Shown: piece after piece, positions 42,560 to 52,877 of the stretch
Numbering within the stretch: position 1 is the stretch's first letter
How the letters are laid out: every line of letters starts with the position of its first letter
DNA from: Candidatus Vallotiella sp. (ex Adelges kitamiensis)
GTDB taxonomy: Bacteria; Pseudomonadota; Gammaproteobacteria; Burkholderiales; Burkholderiaceae
Direction of reading: 5' to 3'
Length of the DNA: 64,000 bases
Assembly (NCBI RefSeq): GCF_020342435.1
Contig: NZ_CP080504.1
Location: 397,698 to 461,697, forward strand
Notes under the pieces: model-generated
Told to the model about the DNA's origin: nothing
The model's input: only the letters and a program-made list of their open reading frames with translations
Databases searched by the model: none
Translations under genes and position numbers: made by a program

Positions 42560-44400
42560 GATGTAGCACGAAAATAGTACTGCTCTGATTGTGCAAATAA
42601 TAGCAAGAGCACACAGATCGAGTCAAAAACGCGGGCATTGTACCGCATCTTAGTAAGATTACTGTACTGTGACGTCTGGCTTAGGCGTATAGTGGCACTA
42701 TACAGGGCTAGTAGAGCTGCACATGTTAGATAATGTAAGAATATGTGGAGATTTATTACTTACTGATAGTAAGTTCGATATATTTATAAAATAAGCATAT
42801 CAAGGTTTTGGGTGAGCCCTAACAAGTGCAGAGTTAGTAATGAAACCGCATTGCTAGGACTCTCTATTACAATGGGAGTGAACGCATATACGACGCAATA
42901 GCAACAACATGGTGCGTAAATAGCGATGTGATACAGGAAAAATGTAACTTTTTAAAGTTATTTAAGACAGATTAAATATCTTCTGTTAAATAGATTTAAG
43001 CAGTGTGCTGTGAGCGAGAGTCTGTTCTGTATATTATCACTAATAGCAGCTATTATCACTAGCATCAGCACTAGTTTCCTCTGGGGCGCTTTTTATTAAA
43101 ATCAGACTGTAGCCGAAAGGGATTCTAGGCGGCTCTAGAAAGAGAGAATTTGACGTGGTATCGCTAATTTATGAATATGCTGAATTAAGTTTGACTGCGA
43201 AATATTGGTTTAACAATTTATAGAAACTCTCGCCCTCTACCATTATTGGTAACGAGATTTTTAATGAATAGCTAATCGATATTGACGATAGTGATTATCG
43301 GTGAGGTATTTCTAATAGGGGGTTGTCATGTAACACAAAGTCTTATTATTTAGTAATATATTAGCTACAAGATTACATAATGGTAAAAGCGTAAGAATAC
43401 ACTACGTGCTCGGATTAACCAAGAATAGTGCGAATGCCGAATATCTAATATTTGGTGAGTCTATTGTTGAATATTAATCAAATTATGCTTCAGTGCAACA
43501 TTAACTCACAGCTATCTTATGTAGGCTATGTGACACTTAAATAAGTGTTTAATACAATTACATTGGTAGGTACTAGCTATACATATTTTTGTATAGTCAA
43601 TTGTATATGATTATTTTGGCTGGTAGCTAGCTGATCCCATCTACTTTTCTTCATCGTTGGAACAGCTGTGAAGCTGAGTGGTCTGGAAATACGGATTTAC
43701 TACTGTTAGTCATATCTTTAAAAAAGTAGTTTAGTAAACAAGAAATTTTCGTTCGGAATCCTGATATTCTGCCCATAGATTAACGATAATAATTCTCTTT
43801 TAAAAAACTAAATAATTTCAATTAGTTCGACACGGGCATGTTCTAGCCATCCTAAGAATGGCGGGTCTATATTTTTCTTAAAATAATATAGCCTAGAGCT
43901 ATCGGCTAGAAAGGGTGGTAGCCTATTTCTGTGAGAAAAATGCTGTCTAGGCGGTTGAATCTAACAAACCTTATTCATTAATATCAGTACAGCTGTACTT
44001 ACTGTTAAATAGATAGCTTCGGGATATACTTGTCTCTTATTTAAGAGCAGCAACATACTACAGGATATTTGAATATAGTTTCCTATTGTTAGTCTGCTGA
44101 ATTGATGTGCTTTATAGAGTTATTCTATAATAGTTTATCGTTTGCTTATAAATCAAAAACTCAAGCCATATTAGGAAAACCAGCTTAAAGAGAGAGGATA
44201 ATGCTATTTTTTCTAAATCACGATTATTAATATAAGTACGACGATACGCCTCATCAATATCGGAAACGATAATAAAAATAGGGCGCGTATTGCACTAATA
44301 CTAACCTATCTATATTAGATCTGCTACGGGTTGGATGTTGATACCACGGACTCTGTTTTCTCTAGATTATTATTAGCCGTGTCGCAAGCTACTTTCTTAA
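42560..44400. other. 1.8-kb gene desert
   Basis: No supportable gene or remnant. Contains an 8-bp palindrome (GTATAGTG/CACTATAC, 42687-42703) and several 7-bp ones. Base composition is AT-rich and stops are frequent in all frames. Confidence 0.55.
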
Positions 44401-45888
44401 CTATAATGACAGCTCAGAATCGCTAGATTCGTACCTGTGAATATATTCCATCGCCTTCAGCGCACGTTTGCGTGCCTGCTGATGAAGCACGATTGGTAGT
44501 GGATAATCCTGACCTAACCGCACTGACGCTGACGCTAGTTGTGTGGGTTGTGCGAGCCATGGAGCATGAATACATTCGTTTGGTAAGCGCGCAAGTTCGG
44601 GCACCCAGCGCCGTATATAAACAGCCTGTGGATCAAATTTCTCACTCTGTAGAACAGGATTAAATATACGAAAGTATGGCGCTGCATCAGCTCCGCTACC
44701 AGCTACCCATTGCCAATTCATAGGATTGCTAGCTTCATCGGCATCCACAAGCTTGTCCCAAAACCAGGCCTCTCCTTCGCGCCAATTAATAAGCAGATGC
44801 TTTACTAAAAATGATGCTGTTACCATCCGTACACGATTATGTATCCAGCCAGTATGACAAAGCTCCCTCATACTGGCATCAATAAGTGGATAGCCAGTGC
44901 TACCACTTTTCCACGCATATAGATCTGTAGCAGCGTCACGCCATGGCATAACATCGAATTGTCGTTTTAAATTTATTTGATGTAGTGGCGCATAATGATA
45001 GAGTAAATAATATGAAAACTCACGCCATCCCAGCTCGTAGAGAAATTTATCTACGCTTCTTTTCACGATAGACGTACTACCTTCTACAGAGAGTAGAGCA
45101 TGCCATACTTGCCGTACTGAGAGATTACCAAAACGAAGATACGGAGATAACAAGCTAGTTACTTGCATCTCCGGAAAGTCACGTCCACTCGCGTAGTAAG
45201 GTAGGGAATTTGTGAGAAAATCACTCAGCTGTGTCCATCCCGCTTGCTCCCCACATTTCCATGTCCCGAGCAATTTATTACTTAAATCATATGTTTGAGT
45301 CTGGAATGCTATTCTAGACAGGTTTTTTAGTGGCGCCACTCCGGCAACATTTTTCGGAACAGGAAAGAAATTTATTTTCTGAGGTCTGGGCCGTGGTGCT
45401 TCAGGATAATATGCGTGTCGTGCGGTTTTCCAATACGTGCTGAAAACCCGAAATGGATAGCCGGCTCTCGTTGCTACAGCCCACGGCTCTCGCAATAGAT
45501 GTCCGTTGAAAGTGAAAACCGTAATGCCTCGTTTTTTTAGAGCTGCCTTGATTCCCGTATCAGTTTTGCGTTGAGCTGACGAATACCTACGATTCCAGCA
45601 TACCTCTATTGCGCCAATTACTACAGCGAATGATTCAATGCTCTGTGCCTCAGACCCACAAAGAAGGGTCAATTCTCCGCCCAATGCTACAAGCGTATCA
45701 TTAAGCGCGCATAGAGATTCGTTAAGCCACAAGCGCGCAGCTCCTCCGTGCGCGCGAGTGTTTTGTGGTGCTGGGTCGTGAATATACGTGCATATAATAG
45801 GGTGACCCGTAGAAATAGCATATTCGAGAGCGGGATTATCAGCTAGGCGTTGATCATCACGAAACCATACAATGACAGGTGGGGGCAA
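44401..45888 (-). CDS. phrB: Deoxyribodipyrimidine photolyase (cryptochrome/photolyase family)
   Basis: Light-driven repair of cyclobutane pyrimidine dimers. 495 aa, complete. The N-terminal antenna (Rossmann) domain begins VIVWFRDDQRLADNPAL; the C-terminal FAD domain has ELGWREFSYYLLYH, SGSTGYPLIDASMRELC, GWIHNRVRMVTASFLVKHL, NWQWVAGSGADAAPYFRIFNP, all intact, including Trp residues of the electron-transfer chain. It is flanked on both sides by 1.8 kb of non-coding DNA yet shows no damage, so it is probably under selection. A 10-bp inverted repeat is at 44848-44877. Confidence 0.96.
   Translation of the reverse strand: MPPPVIVWFRDDQRLADNPALEYAISTGHPIICTYIHDPAPQNTRAHGGAARLWLNESLCALNDTLVALGGELTLLCGSEAQSIESFAVVIGAIEVCWNRRYSSAQRKTDTGIKAALKKRGITVFTFNGHLLREPWAVATRAGYPFRVFSTYWKTARHAYYPEAPRPRPQKINFFPVPKNVAGVAPLKNLSRIAFQTQTYDLSNKLLGTWKCGEQAGWTQLSDFLTNSLPYYASGRDFPEMQVTSLLSPYLRFGNLSVRQVWHALLSVEGSTSIVKRSVDKFLYELGWREFSYYLLYHYAPLHQINLKRQFDVMPWRDAATDLYAWKSGSTGYPLIDASMRELCHTGWIHNRVRMVTASFLVKHLLINWREGEAWFWDKLVDADEASNPMNWQWVAGSGADAAPYFRIFNPVLQSEKFDPQAVYIRRWVPELARLPNECIHAPWLAQPTQLASASVRLGQDYPLPIVLHQQARKRALKAMEYIHRYESSDSELSL
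44848..44877. repeat. Perfect inverted repeat inside phrB (10-bp arms)
   Basis: GCCAGTATGA and TCATACTGGC around a 10-nt loop, over DASMRELCHTGW of the FAD domain. Confidence 0.75.
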
Positions 45889-47687
45889 ATGGAGTAGTGT
45901 GGATGACTGTTGAGATTTATCAACAGCCTTGCTTTTTAAGAGGTTACAGAAAATAGGTTAACTCACAGTGTTAGACAACTAAATACTTTGAGAAAGCAAG
46001 AAGGAAATCTTCGTTCTTTAGACTAAATTTCGTCAAGGACTTTTTCTCCGATTTTACATATATTATTTCAAACTTAGTCTATATGACAAATTAGAAGTTC
46101 CTAATGTCTAGAGCTACGGGGCGGCGGATGAGAAAAACGGATTTAGAACAATAGGGAAATATTGTATGAACAAAAAAGTACACTTACGATAGATGTGCGA
46201 ACTGTACAGATAGCATTGAGAGGATGATTTTAAGATGAGAATATTATTGCCCACATGCGAGCGCGTTCGCGTCGCTATCGTAACAAGCCTGGGTCAATGG
46301 ATAGCAACGGGAGATTATTGTACAATGCATACTACCTTAGAAATAGCTACGAAACGCCTATTATCTTCGAATATTAATTAATGTTAGGACACGTGTCCTT
46401 ATCTTATTAATTTAATCTATTATGTAGTGCTAAAAGAATTTGACCTGTGGCTAGCATAAGACTTTAGATGTACATCTAAACTAGATTTTAGATAAAACAG
46501 ATTATTTTTATAGTATGTTCGCACTATATATTTCATCAGTTATTCTATATATAGGCATGCTATCCTATGCAGCCTTTCACTAAGGTGTCTTTCCTGATAA
46601 AAAACTAGGGGCTATTTAAAAGTAATCTAAATTTACGCCACCTGGGAGGCGTCACCTAATAGACAGTATTTTTGTTTAGGTTATTCAGATTTTTATATCA
46701 GACAGAAGCTAAGGTTGCTCGCAAAGTGAGGCTGATGTTACTACTAGATTTTAGTACAATCGACTATATAGTCGTTGAGCTAACCTCTAGAATTCGCTGG
46801 ACAGCGCAATCTATTTATTGATTGTGAATACAATAGTAATAGGATAATTGCAGCGTTAAATTTGAGGAGAAACCAATACTCAAAAAGTTTTGCCTCTCCG
46901 AGAGAGCTATCTTTGCTAGTTTAGCGCCGTAAGCTACACATTAGTAAACATTTATCTAACTCAACAGTAAATACTCATCGACTCGATTATTCTATAGATG
47001 TTATTTATTTATTGGTGCGATATGTTGCTAATATTGCTTCGTATGCACATGAGTATTTTTACTTTTTTATACTTTATCGGTCGATAGCATATAAATACCC
47101 AGGATTTTATCCTGAATTAATAGTTAATATATTTCAAGCGGAATAGCCCAGTGACTCAGTGCATTTTCTCAAAAATATTATTTTTTAAGAGCATAATTTC
47201 CCTTTAATAAGACAACGCTTTCAATAGCGAAATTAGGTACTTAGTCAAACTATTTATTAAAACTCGATGGTTAGCGCTATGAGTTTCTATATAAACCGGA
47301 TTCCTGCTGTTATGCGTAGAAGCGCGCTCGCTTACTTAACGCACAGAAACACTAATTGAGTTAAGTCTTCTTCTAAATCCAGCGCGAGCATAAACGTGTA
47401 CTCGCTCTGGCGAATACTTAATATTCAAAAATATCAATAAAAATATTTTATTGAAGCAAACTAGACTGCGATAATACCTGCAAGCCGCTTGCTGGATCTC
47501 ACTACGCTACAGATACAAATCTGTAAGTTACTATAATGATGTTGTTCACGATGATTAATGTACGACTGCGCGATGTCTGATTTATTATTGATCTGCAATT
47601 CTATATAGTAAGACTTACGTGCGATATGCCCCTGAGACGCTAAACTTCCTAAAACTAGATGCTTCTGAAACTACTACTAATTAATCT
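45889..47687. other. 1.8-kb gene desert with short palindromes
   Basis: No supportable gene. Loop-less palindromes stand out: AGGACACGTGTCCT (46386-46399), an 18-bp one with 9-bp arms (46463-46480), CGACTATATAGTCG (46761-46774), and a 9-bp hairpin at 47434-47454. Confidence 0.55.
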
Positions 47688-48758
47688 ATGCGTAATTCGA
47701 TGTGCGATTTCCTACTTGGCCCGTTACTCAAGAGTGTGTCCCGCTCTTTTTACTTGACACTGCGTGTGCTGCCCGTCGACATGCGATATCCAGTAGGATT
47801 AGCATATTTGCTAGCACGTGCCGCTGATACAATTACAGATATGCCCCTAATTAAGCCTGCATTACGCTTGAAGATGCTACTGAGACTGCGGGCGTACGTA
47901 AATGGAGAAAAATACGATTGTGCACTGCTTCATTCTATTACCGAACAGTTAGCTGATCAACAACGACACCCTAATGAGCAGTTGCTATTAGAATCGATCA
48001 AACCGGCGTTGGAAGTTCTACAGCAGTTGAGCGCTTTCGATCGCGTAGCAGTTCGTAGAATTGTGTTAACGCTTACACGTGGCATGGAATTTGATTTAAC
48101 CACTTTTCCATATGAGCGCTCCGGCCGGATCGTAGCGTTATGTGCATGGCATGAACTCGATCAGTATACCTACATGGTTGCTGGCTGTGTAGGCGCTTTC
48201 TGGACGGAGATGACTTACGCATATTTCCCTAATGCGCTGTATGGAGATCCAGTAATAATGACAGAGCGCGCTGTTTGCTTTGGCAAAGCTCTACAGTTAA
48301 CTAATCTACTGCGTGATTGTGCGAAGGACTTGCGAATTGGTCGCTGCTATATACCGTCATCAATGCTAGAGCGGTATAGTTTAACGCCGCAAGACCTACT
48401 GTCTACCGATTCAGCTATTCGGGTGCTTCCGATAATACAAGAGCTTACACGCTATGCGTTAGCGCAATTTCGCGATGCAATTAACTACATGCTAGCAATC
48501 CGCCGTTCGTCTACACGTCTAAGACTAGCATGCTTATGGCCGATTGTTATTGGTTTAAAAACTCTCTTTCTATTAGCGAGTAGCACGAACTATCTAGTGC
48601 CCGAGCTAGCTGTTAAGATGCGTCGACAACACGTGTATAAAATTATTGCCGTCTCGATTATATTTGTTAACTCTAATACGTTATTACGCGCTTGGCTAGA
48701 GAGATTAATCACTGCAACAGAGTGTCAACTTTACCATATTTCGAGCGATAGAGATTAA
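47688..48758 (+). CDS. Squalene/phytoene synthase family protein
   Basis: Head-to-head prenyl condensing enzyme, probably squalene synthase from two farnesyl diphosphates. 356 aa. First Asp-rich motif in ARAADTITDM, second in LRDCAKDLRIGRCYIP, and SVSRSFYLTLRVLP at the N-terminus; hydrophobic C-terminal segment may anchor it to the membrane. It looks intact. No hopanoid or carotenoid genes are nearby, so the product's use is open; ispD and ispF at the end of the window supply the precursor pathway. Confidence 0.88.
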   Translation: MRNSMCDFLLGPLLKSVSRSFYLTLRVLPVDMRYPVGLAYLLARAADTITDMPLIKPALRLKMLLRLRAYVNGEKYDCALLHSITEQLADQQRHPNEQLLLESIKPALEVLQQLSAFDRVAVRRIVLTLTRGMEFDLTTFPYERSGRIVALCAWHELDQYTYMVAGCVGAFWTEMTYAYFPNALYGDPVIMTERAVCFGKALQLTNLLRDCAKDLRIGRCYIPSSMLERYSLTPQDLLSTDSAIRVLPIIQELTRYALAQFRDAINYMLAIRRSSTRLRLACLWPIVIGLKTLFLLASSTNYLVPELAVKMRRQHVYKIIAVSIIFVNSNTLLRAWLERLITATECQLYHISSDRD

Positions 48759-48786
48759 ACTTTGATAAAAGTTAATACACTTAATG

Positions 48787-48805
48787 AGCATCCAAGATGC
48801 TTTTT
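48787..48805 (+). terminator. Probable rho-independent terminator after the squalene synthase gene
   Basis: AGCATC-CAA-GATGCT stem of 6 bp followed by five T, 29 bp after the stop codon. Short but with the right layout. Confidence 0.55.
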
Positions 48806-49022
48806 CCAGAAAAATTATTCGATGCACTTATTTTGTCTTTTTCTACTATAGGATAAAATCCGTGTAGGAAATTCGAATTTCTGTGCAGAATCTATAGTAA
48901 AATACGTGCTCTGCAAATAAAGATGTAGTGCCTACGCGAATCCATCGCGTTATTAAACTATACCTATAGTATCAGCGCATAGGATTAGTGATTAAGAAGA
49001 GGCCATTTCGAGAGAGGCTTGG

Positions 49023-49532
49023 ATGCGAAATAGCGCCCTGTCTAAGGAAGTCCTATTGACTCGCGATACTTATTTTATGACTTTAGCATATGCCTCTGCG
49101 CGTCAGGCCTATGCTGTTGGTGAAGTACCAGTAGGTGCCGTGATCGTGCAGAGCGATAGGGTAATTTCACATGGTTTTAACCAGTCAATTAGTACTCATG
49201 ATCCATCTGCGCACGCAGAAATAGTTGCTTTACGCGCAGCTGCCCGTACGCTGTCTAATTATAGAATGCCAGGATGTGAACTATACGTAACGCTGGAGCC
49301 ATGCCTGATGTGCGCCGGCGCTATCATACATGCACGTATTGCGCGTGTAGTATTTGGGTCCTATGATTTAAAAACAGGTGCATGCGGCAGTGTAGTAAAT
49401 GTGTTTGCGCAGCATCAGTTAAATTATCATACGAGTATCAGTGGCGGCATATTAGCTGATACATGCTCACATCAGCTAAGTCAGTTTTTTATTGAGCGTA
49501 GAAATCAGATCCGCTCAGCTTCGCGTAATTAG
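49023..49532 (+). CDS. tadA: tRNA-specific adenosine deaminase TadA
   Basis: Makes inosine at the wobble position of tRNA-Arg(ACG); essential. 169 aa. Zinc motif HAEIVAL with catalytic Glu and the second motif PCLMCAGA are intact, with the substrate loop GVPVGAVIV-like sequence (GEVPVGAVIV). ATG at 49023 after GAGAGG. Downstream is a 20-bp perfect palindrome (49595-49614). Confidence 0.96.
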   Translation: MRNSALSKEVLLTRDTYFMTLAYASARQAYAVGEVPVGAVIVQSDRVISHGFNQSISTHDPSAHAEIVALRAAARTLSNYRMPGCELYVTLEPCLMCAGAIIHARIARVVFGSYDLKTGACGSVVNVFAQHQLNYHTSISGGILADTCSHQLSQFFIERRNQIRSASRN

Positions 49533-49932
49533 TGATATAAGTACACCAGGTATTGCATTATCTCAGTGGTAGTCAAGTATATATCGCATACGACCTTTCC
49601 CCTATAGGGGAAAGATTTTGTGTAATCAAGTAATTGTCTATCAACTTTCCTGTGGGTGTTGTATATCGAGTGGATGCATGCCGCTATATATTAGCGATAC
49701 GTAATACGTATGCTTCAGTATACTTCATCGTATACTGATGTACTATAGATTTTAATTAATACAAACCCTTAGGTTATCGCTATATAAAGTATCTTAATAG
49801 GGAATTTCATCATTTATGTCACATCGAGAGTGATAATGCACTTTAATTATTTAAATTTAAATATAGCTAAATCTACAGGACGTTTGTCCTTCTTAGTGAA
49901 ATCGGCATTTTCAATGCTGAGTACATACTAGC
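49533..49932. other. Gene-free region rich in short palindromes
   Basis: No gene; the ATPase gene expected to follow the dead permease is not visible. Palindromes: 10-bp arms CTTTCCCCTA/TAGGGGAAAG at 49595-49614, ATACGTA/TACGTAT at 49697-49711, and 9-bp arms at 49715-49738. Confidence 0.5.
49595..49614. repeat. 20-bp perfect palindrome downstream of tadA
   Basis: CTTTCCCCTA followed by its exact complement, no loop, then ATTTTG. It might act as a weak terminator for tadA, but the T-run is poor. Confidence 0.7.
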
Positions 49933-50582
49933 TTAGTGTCCTATAGGCAGTGCAAGATGGGCTTCAGGCCAGTGCTGGAACTTCTCAAGCAGATGACAAA
50001 GCACCCAGTATATACATGCCACGCCGATATAAAGAGGCAACGGCTGATAGGTGGCGGCGATTACTTCTTGCGCGCTGCGCAGTAGCTCTGTTACGGTGAT
50101 TACCGATACAAGCGAGGTATCTTTAACAAGACCAATGAAGCTATTAGGCAGGCTCGGCAGCACAATATGCAGCGCTTGTGGAGCGATCACGTAGCAAAGC
50201 GTCTGCTGATAAGATAAGCCAAGACTATATGCAGCTAGCCATTGGCCGCGAGCAATACCTAGAATTGCACCACGCATATTCTCAGAAAGATAGGCCGAGA
50301 CGTTTCCTGATAATGCCAATACTCCAGCTGGAGTCGGATCTAACTCAATCCCTACGCTTGGCAGGCCATAGTAAACAACAAAAATCTGAATCAGTAGCGG
50401 TGTTCCACGCATAATACTGATGTATGCTCGGGCTGCAGTCACGCACCACCGCTGATCACACTAATACTTATTAGTGTGATCAGTATACCCCCTACTAACC
50501 CAAACACTATTGATAGCAGCGCAAATTTAATCGTTAGTAAGGCACCCGCAGCAAGCGCTGGTGCAACGTATAGCAATAACAT
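49933..50582 (-). pseudogene. Amino-acid ABC transporter permease, frameshifted
   Basis: Polar amino-acid (His/Glu/Gln type) permease. The minus strand opens at the ATG at 50582 (MLLLYVAPALAAGALLTIKF), runs to VISGGA and a TGA near 50445, and continues in another frame from about 50442 (TAARAYISIMRGTPLLIQIF) to the end, with the EAA-like loop and KDTSLVSVITVTELL intact. One frameshift thus separates about 45 and 169 codons. A 15-bp-arm perfect inverted repeat (50452-50483) lies immediately before the break. Most likely a pseudogene; a frameshifting mechanism or re-initiation at 50442 cannot be fully excluded. Confidence 0.85.
50452..50483. repeat. 15-bp-arm perfect inverted repeat at the permease break
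   Basis: Arms 50452-50466 and 50469-50483 around CT; left arm begins CTGATCACACTAA. It occupies the LITLISISVIS segment, where I recall relatives having an ALARLS-type sequence, and ends within about 10-40 bp of the frameshift. Confidence 0.92.
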
Positions 50583-50606
50583 CAACTGTGATATCAAGAT
50601 GGTAAC

Positions 50607-51206
50607 TTACTTTAGTGATTGAGTTACATCGACTTTAAACCACTTGCGAGAAATATTGGGCAGCGTTCGATCCGATTTCAATTGGTCAATAATATTAACA
50701 ATAACCTTAGAAAACTTAGGGTTATCTTTCTTAAATGGGATACCTATCTTTTCCTGCTGTCCTAGCGTATCGCCTGGCCGTAATGATAGAGTAGTATTCT
50801 CAAGAAGGTATGCTAGCATTAGACGATCATTTAGTACCGCGTCAATACGACCTGCGACTAGAATCTTCTATCTAGTTGATGTTATGCCAACTTGATTCAC
50901 GACTATATCAAACTTCCCAGCTTGCAGCCCAGCAAGGACGCCACTCCATTCAGCCGCAACAAATTCAGGCTTTACGCCAAGTCGCATCGCAATCGCCTTG
51001 GCTACATCCACGTCATAGCCTACGAGTTCTCTATGGCTATTGCGAGCATTAAATGGCGGATACGTTCCTTCAAGACCGATACGTAGCGTACCACGCTGCT
51101 GAACTTGATCAAGCAGATTAGTAGCTCGTGTAGATACAGATACTGCGCCAAGCGCGACGCTAACTAACGTCGCTGCAATCCACTGCCTAAGCGGCGAAAG
51201 ATTCAT
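50607..51206 (-). pseudogene. Amino-acid ABC transporter substrate-binding protein, internally deleted
   Basis: Periplasmic binding protein (family 3). The 5' part (50868-51206) has a signal peptide and GTLRIGLEGTYPPFNARN to VNQVGITSTR; then an in-frame TAG near 50868, and the same frame goes on as VAGRIDAVLNDRLMLAYL to KWFKVDVTQSLK. Compared with the family about 70 residues between the ITxxR and the AGRxDA motifs are missing, which removes much of the second lobe. Stop plus deletion mean it is dead. It lies upstream of the dead permease; pyrD follows on its other side. Confidence 0.9.
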
Positions 51207-51263
51207 TATTTTTTCTTTTAGTAGTAGTGAAAAAGGGAAACTTTTATACTAGAAACTGAAAGC

Positions 51264-52310
51264 CTATACTACACACGAATCGTAATAACTAGCGGTAGCA
51301 CGCACGCATTCGTCTATTAGACTTGGGCCTCGATAGATTAGGCCGGTGTAAATTTGTACTAACGAAGCACCAGCTGTAAGCTTTGTATTCGCGTCCTCGC
51401 CGCTTAGAATTCCTCCTACGCCTATAATTGGTATAGCGCCGCCTAATTGCAGGTATAGTTTTTGAATTACTTGGTTAGATGAGTTTAGCAGCGGCCGACC
51501 AGATAGCCCGCCAGCTTCATTGCTATGGGGTAAACCCTGAATTTTAGCGCGAGATAATGTTGTATTAGTCGCGATTACGCCATCGATGTGATGCTGTAAT
51601 AACGTATCTGCAAGTAATTTGATTTGTTCGTCATCTAGGTCTGGTGCGATTTTCAGTACTAGTGGCACCTGCTTACCATGAAAGTCCGCAAGGCGCTGTT
51701 GCTTCTCTTTGAGCACGCCTAATAGAGCAGATAGTTCAACAGGAGCTTGAAGCTTTCGCAAGTTCTTGGTATTTGGCGATGAGATATTAATTGCAATATA
51801 GCTAGCGAAAGGATAGACACGTTCTAAGCAGTACAGATAGTCATCGACTGCACGCTCAATCGCTGTATCTGCGTTTTTACCAATGTTTAGGCCCAGCACG
51901 CCGCGATAGTATACGCCTCTCAAGTTAGAGATGAGGGAATCCACGCCGTTATTATTAAAACCCATTCTATTAATCAAGGCATTAGCCTGTGGCAGTCGGA
52001 ATAGTCGAGAGCCGGGGTTGCCTGGCTGCGGACGCGGCGTCACTGTTCCAATTTCGATAAAACCAAATCCGAGCGCTGCTAACCCGCGGATGTACTCGCC
52101 GTTCTTATCTAGGCCAGCAGCAAGTCCTACTATATTCGGAAATGTCAAACCCATCACTGTGCGCGGCGTATCAGGAATATTCGGGACAAGGTAACGTAAG
52201 AGGCCAGCGTGGGCAGCTGTGTCTAGCAGATGAAGTGTTAAATAATGAACAGTTTCCGCATCCATGCGGAATAAGCACTTACGTGCGAGTAAATATAGAG
52301 AACTAAGCAC
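51264..52310 (-). CDS. pyrD: Dihydroorotate dehydrogenase (quinone), class 2
   Basis: Membrane-associated flavoenzyme of pyrimidine synthesis passing electrons to quinone. 348 aa. N-terminal amphipathic helices typical of class 2 ([20 protein letters not shown]), FMN-binding [11 protein letters not shown], catalytic Ser region [11 protein letters not shown], and [13 protein letters not shown]. Intact. With pyrG it shows de novo pyrimidine synthesis. An 8-bp palindrome lies at 52254-52271. Confidence 0.97.
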   Translation of the reverse strand: MLSSLYLLARKCLFRMDAETVHYLTLHLLDTAAHAGLLRYLVPNIPDTPRTVMGLTFPNIVGLAAGLDKNGEYIRGLAALGFGFIEIGTVTPRPQPGNPGSRLFRLPQANALINRMGFNNNGVDSLISNLRGVYYRGVLGLNIGKNADTAIERAVDDYLYCLERVYPFASYIAINISSPNTKNLRKLQAPVELSALLGVLKEKQQRLADFHGKQVPLVLKIAPDLDDEQIKLLADTLLQHHIDGVIATNTTLSRAKIQGLPHSNEAGGLSGRPLLNSSNQVIQKLYLQLGGAIPIIGVGGILSGEDANTKLTAGASLVQIYTGLIYRGPSLIDECVRATASYYDSCVV

Positions 52311-52622
52311 GGAGATAAGTGAGCCAACGCCCTTGACTTGAAAGTCAATTATTTTACCAAGGTGAAGCTTATTATATTCTTGAATATCTCAAGAGGCTTA
52401 AAATTTTTTGTACGTTATCTTGCCGCTTTATCGAAAGCAATACAAAATGAGCCATCTATTCAAATATAAACTTCTGACTAAGGGCGAATTATACTGGCTG
52501 TATTTACTTTATATTGCAATTTACTAATTGCTACTATCGTAATAGGGTAGCCCAATAGCGAACATCAAATCGGCGAGAAGCCTGAAGCTTGAAGCCTAAC
52601 TTCATAAATTGCGTATGCTTTT

Positions 52623-52877
52623 TTAAGCTTGATAAAGTAACTTCGCCCAGCTACTTGCTCGGTGCAACCATTTCTCTAGGTGGCCGTATACGGTACAGAT
52701 ACTGTTGCTAGTATTTATTACGGCGCCGACCAGTAATACTGGCGATTTACTAAAGTAAATCCATGTCGCTACCCCTATTAAGCAATCCATGCTTGATATA
52801 TAAATCATTAAACCGCTCTGCAGTCGACTGCATACTAGTATTAAACTAGTATGCAAAGCTATATGGGAAAATCCCAT
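52623..52877 (-). CDS. Possible small membrane protein or remnant
   Basis: 84 codons. The part from ISSMDCLIGVATWIYFSK through SPVLLVGAVINTSNSICTVY to HLEKWLHRA looks like a real two- or three-helix membrane protein (PQ-loop-like by appearance only). The first 25 codons are low-complexity and fall in an 11-bp-arm inverted repeat (52829-52855) and a 7-bp one (52862-52878), so the true N-terminus is probably lost. No family is assigned; may be decayed. Confidence 0.3.
   Translation of the reverse strand: MGFSHIALHTSLILVCSRLQSGLMIYISSMDCLIGVATWIYFSKSPVLLVGAVINTSNSICTVYGHLEKWLHRASSWAKLLYQA
52829..52855. repeat. Perfect inverted repeat (11-bp arms)
   Basis: TGCATACTAGT and ACTAGTATGCA around ATTAA, next to a second hairpin TATGGGA/TCCCATA at 52862-52878. 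Both lie in the 5' part of the uncertain membrane-protein frame. Confidence 0.85.
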
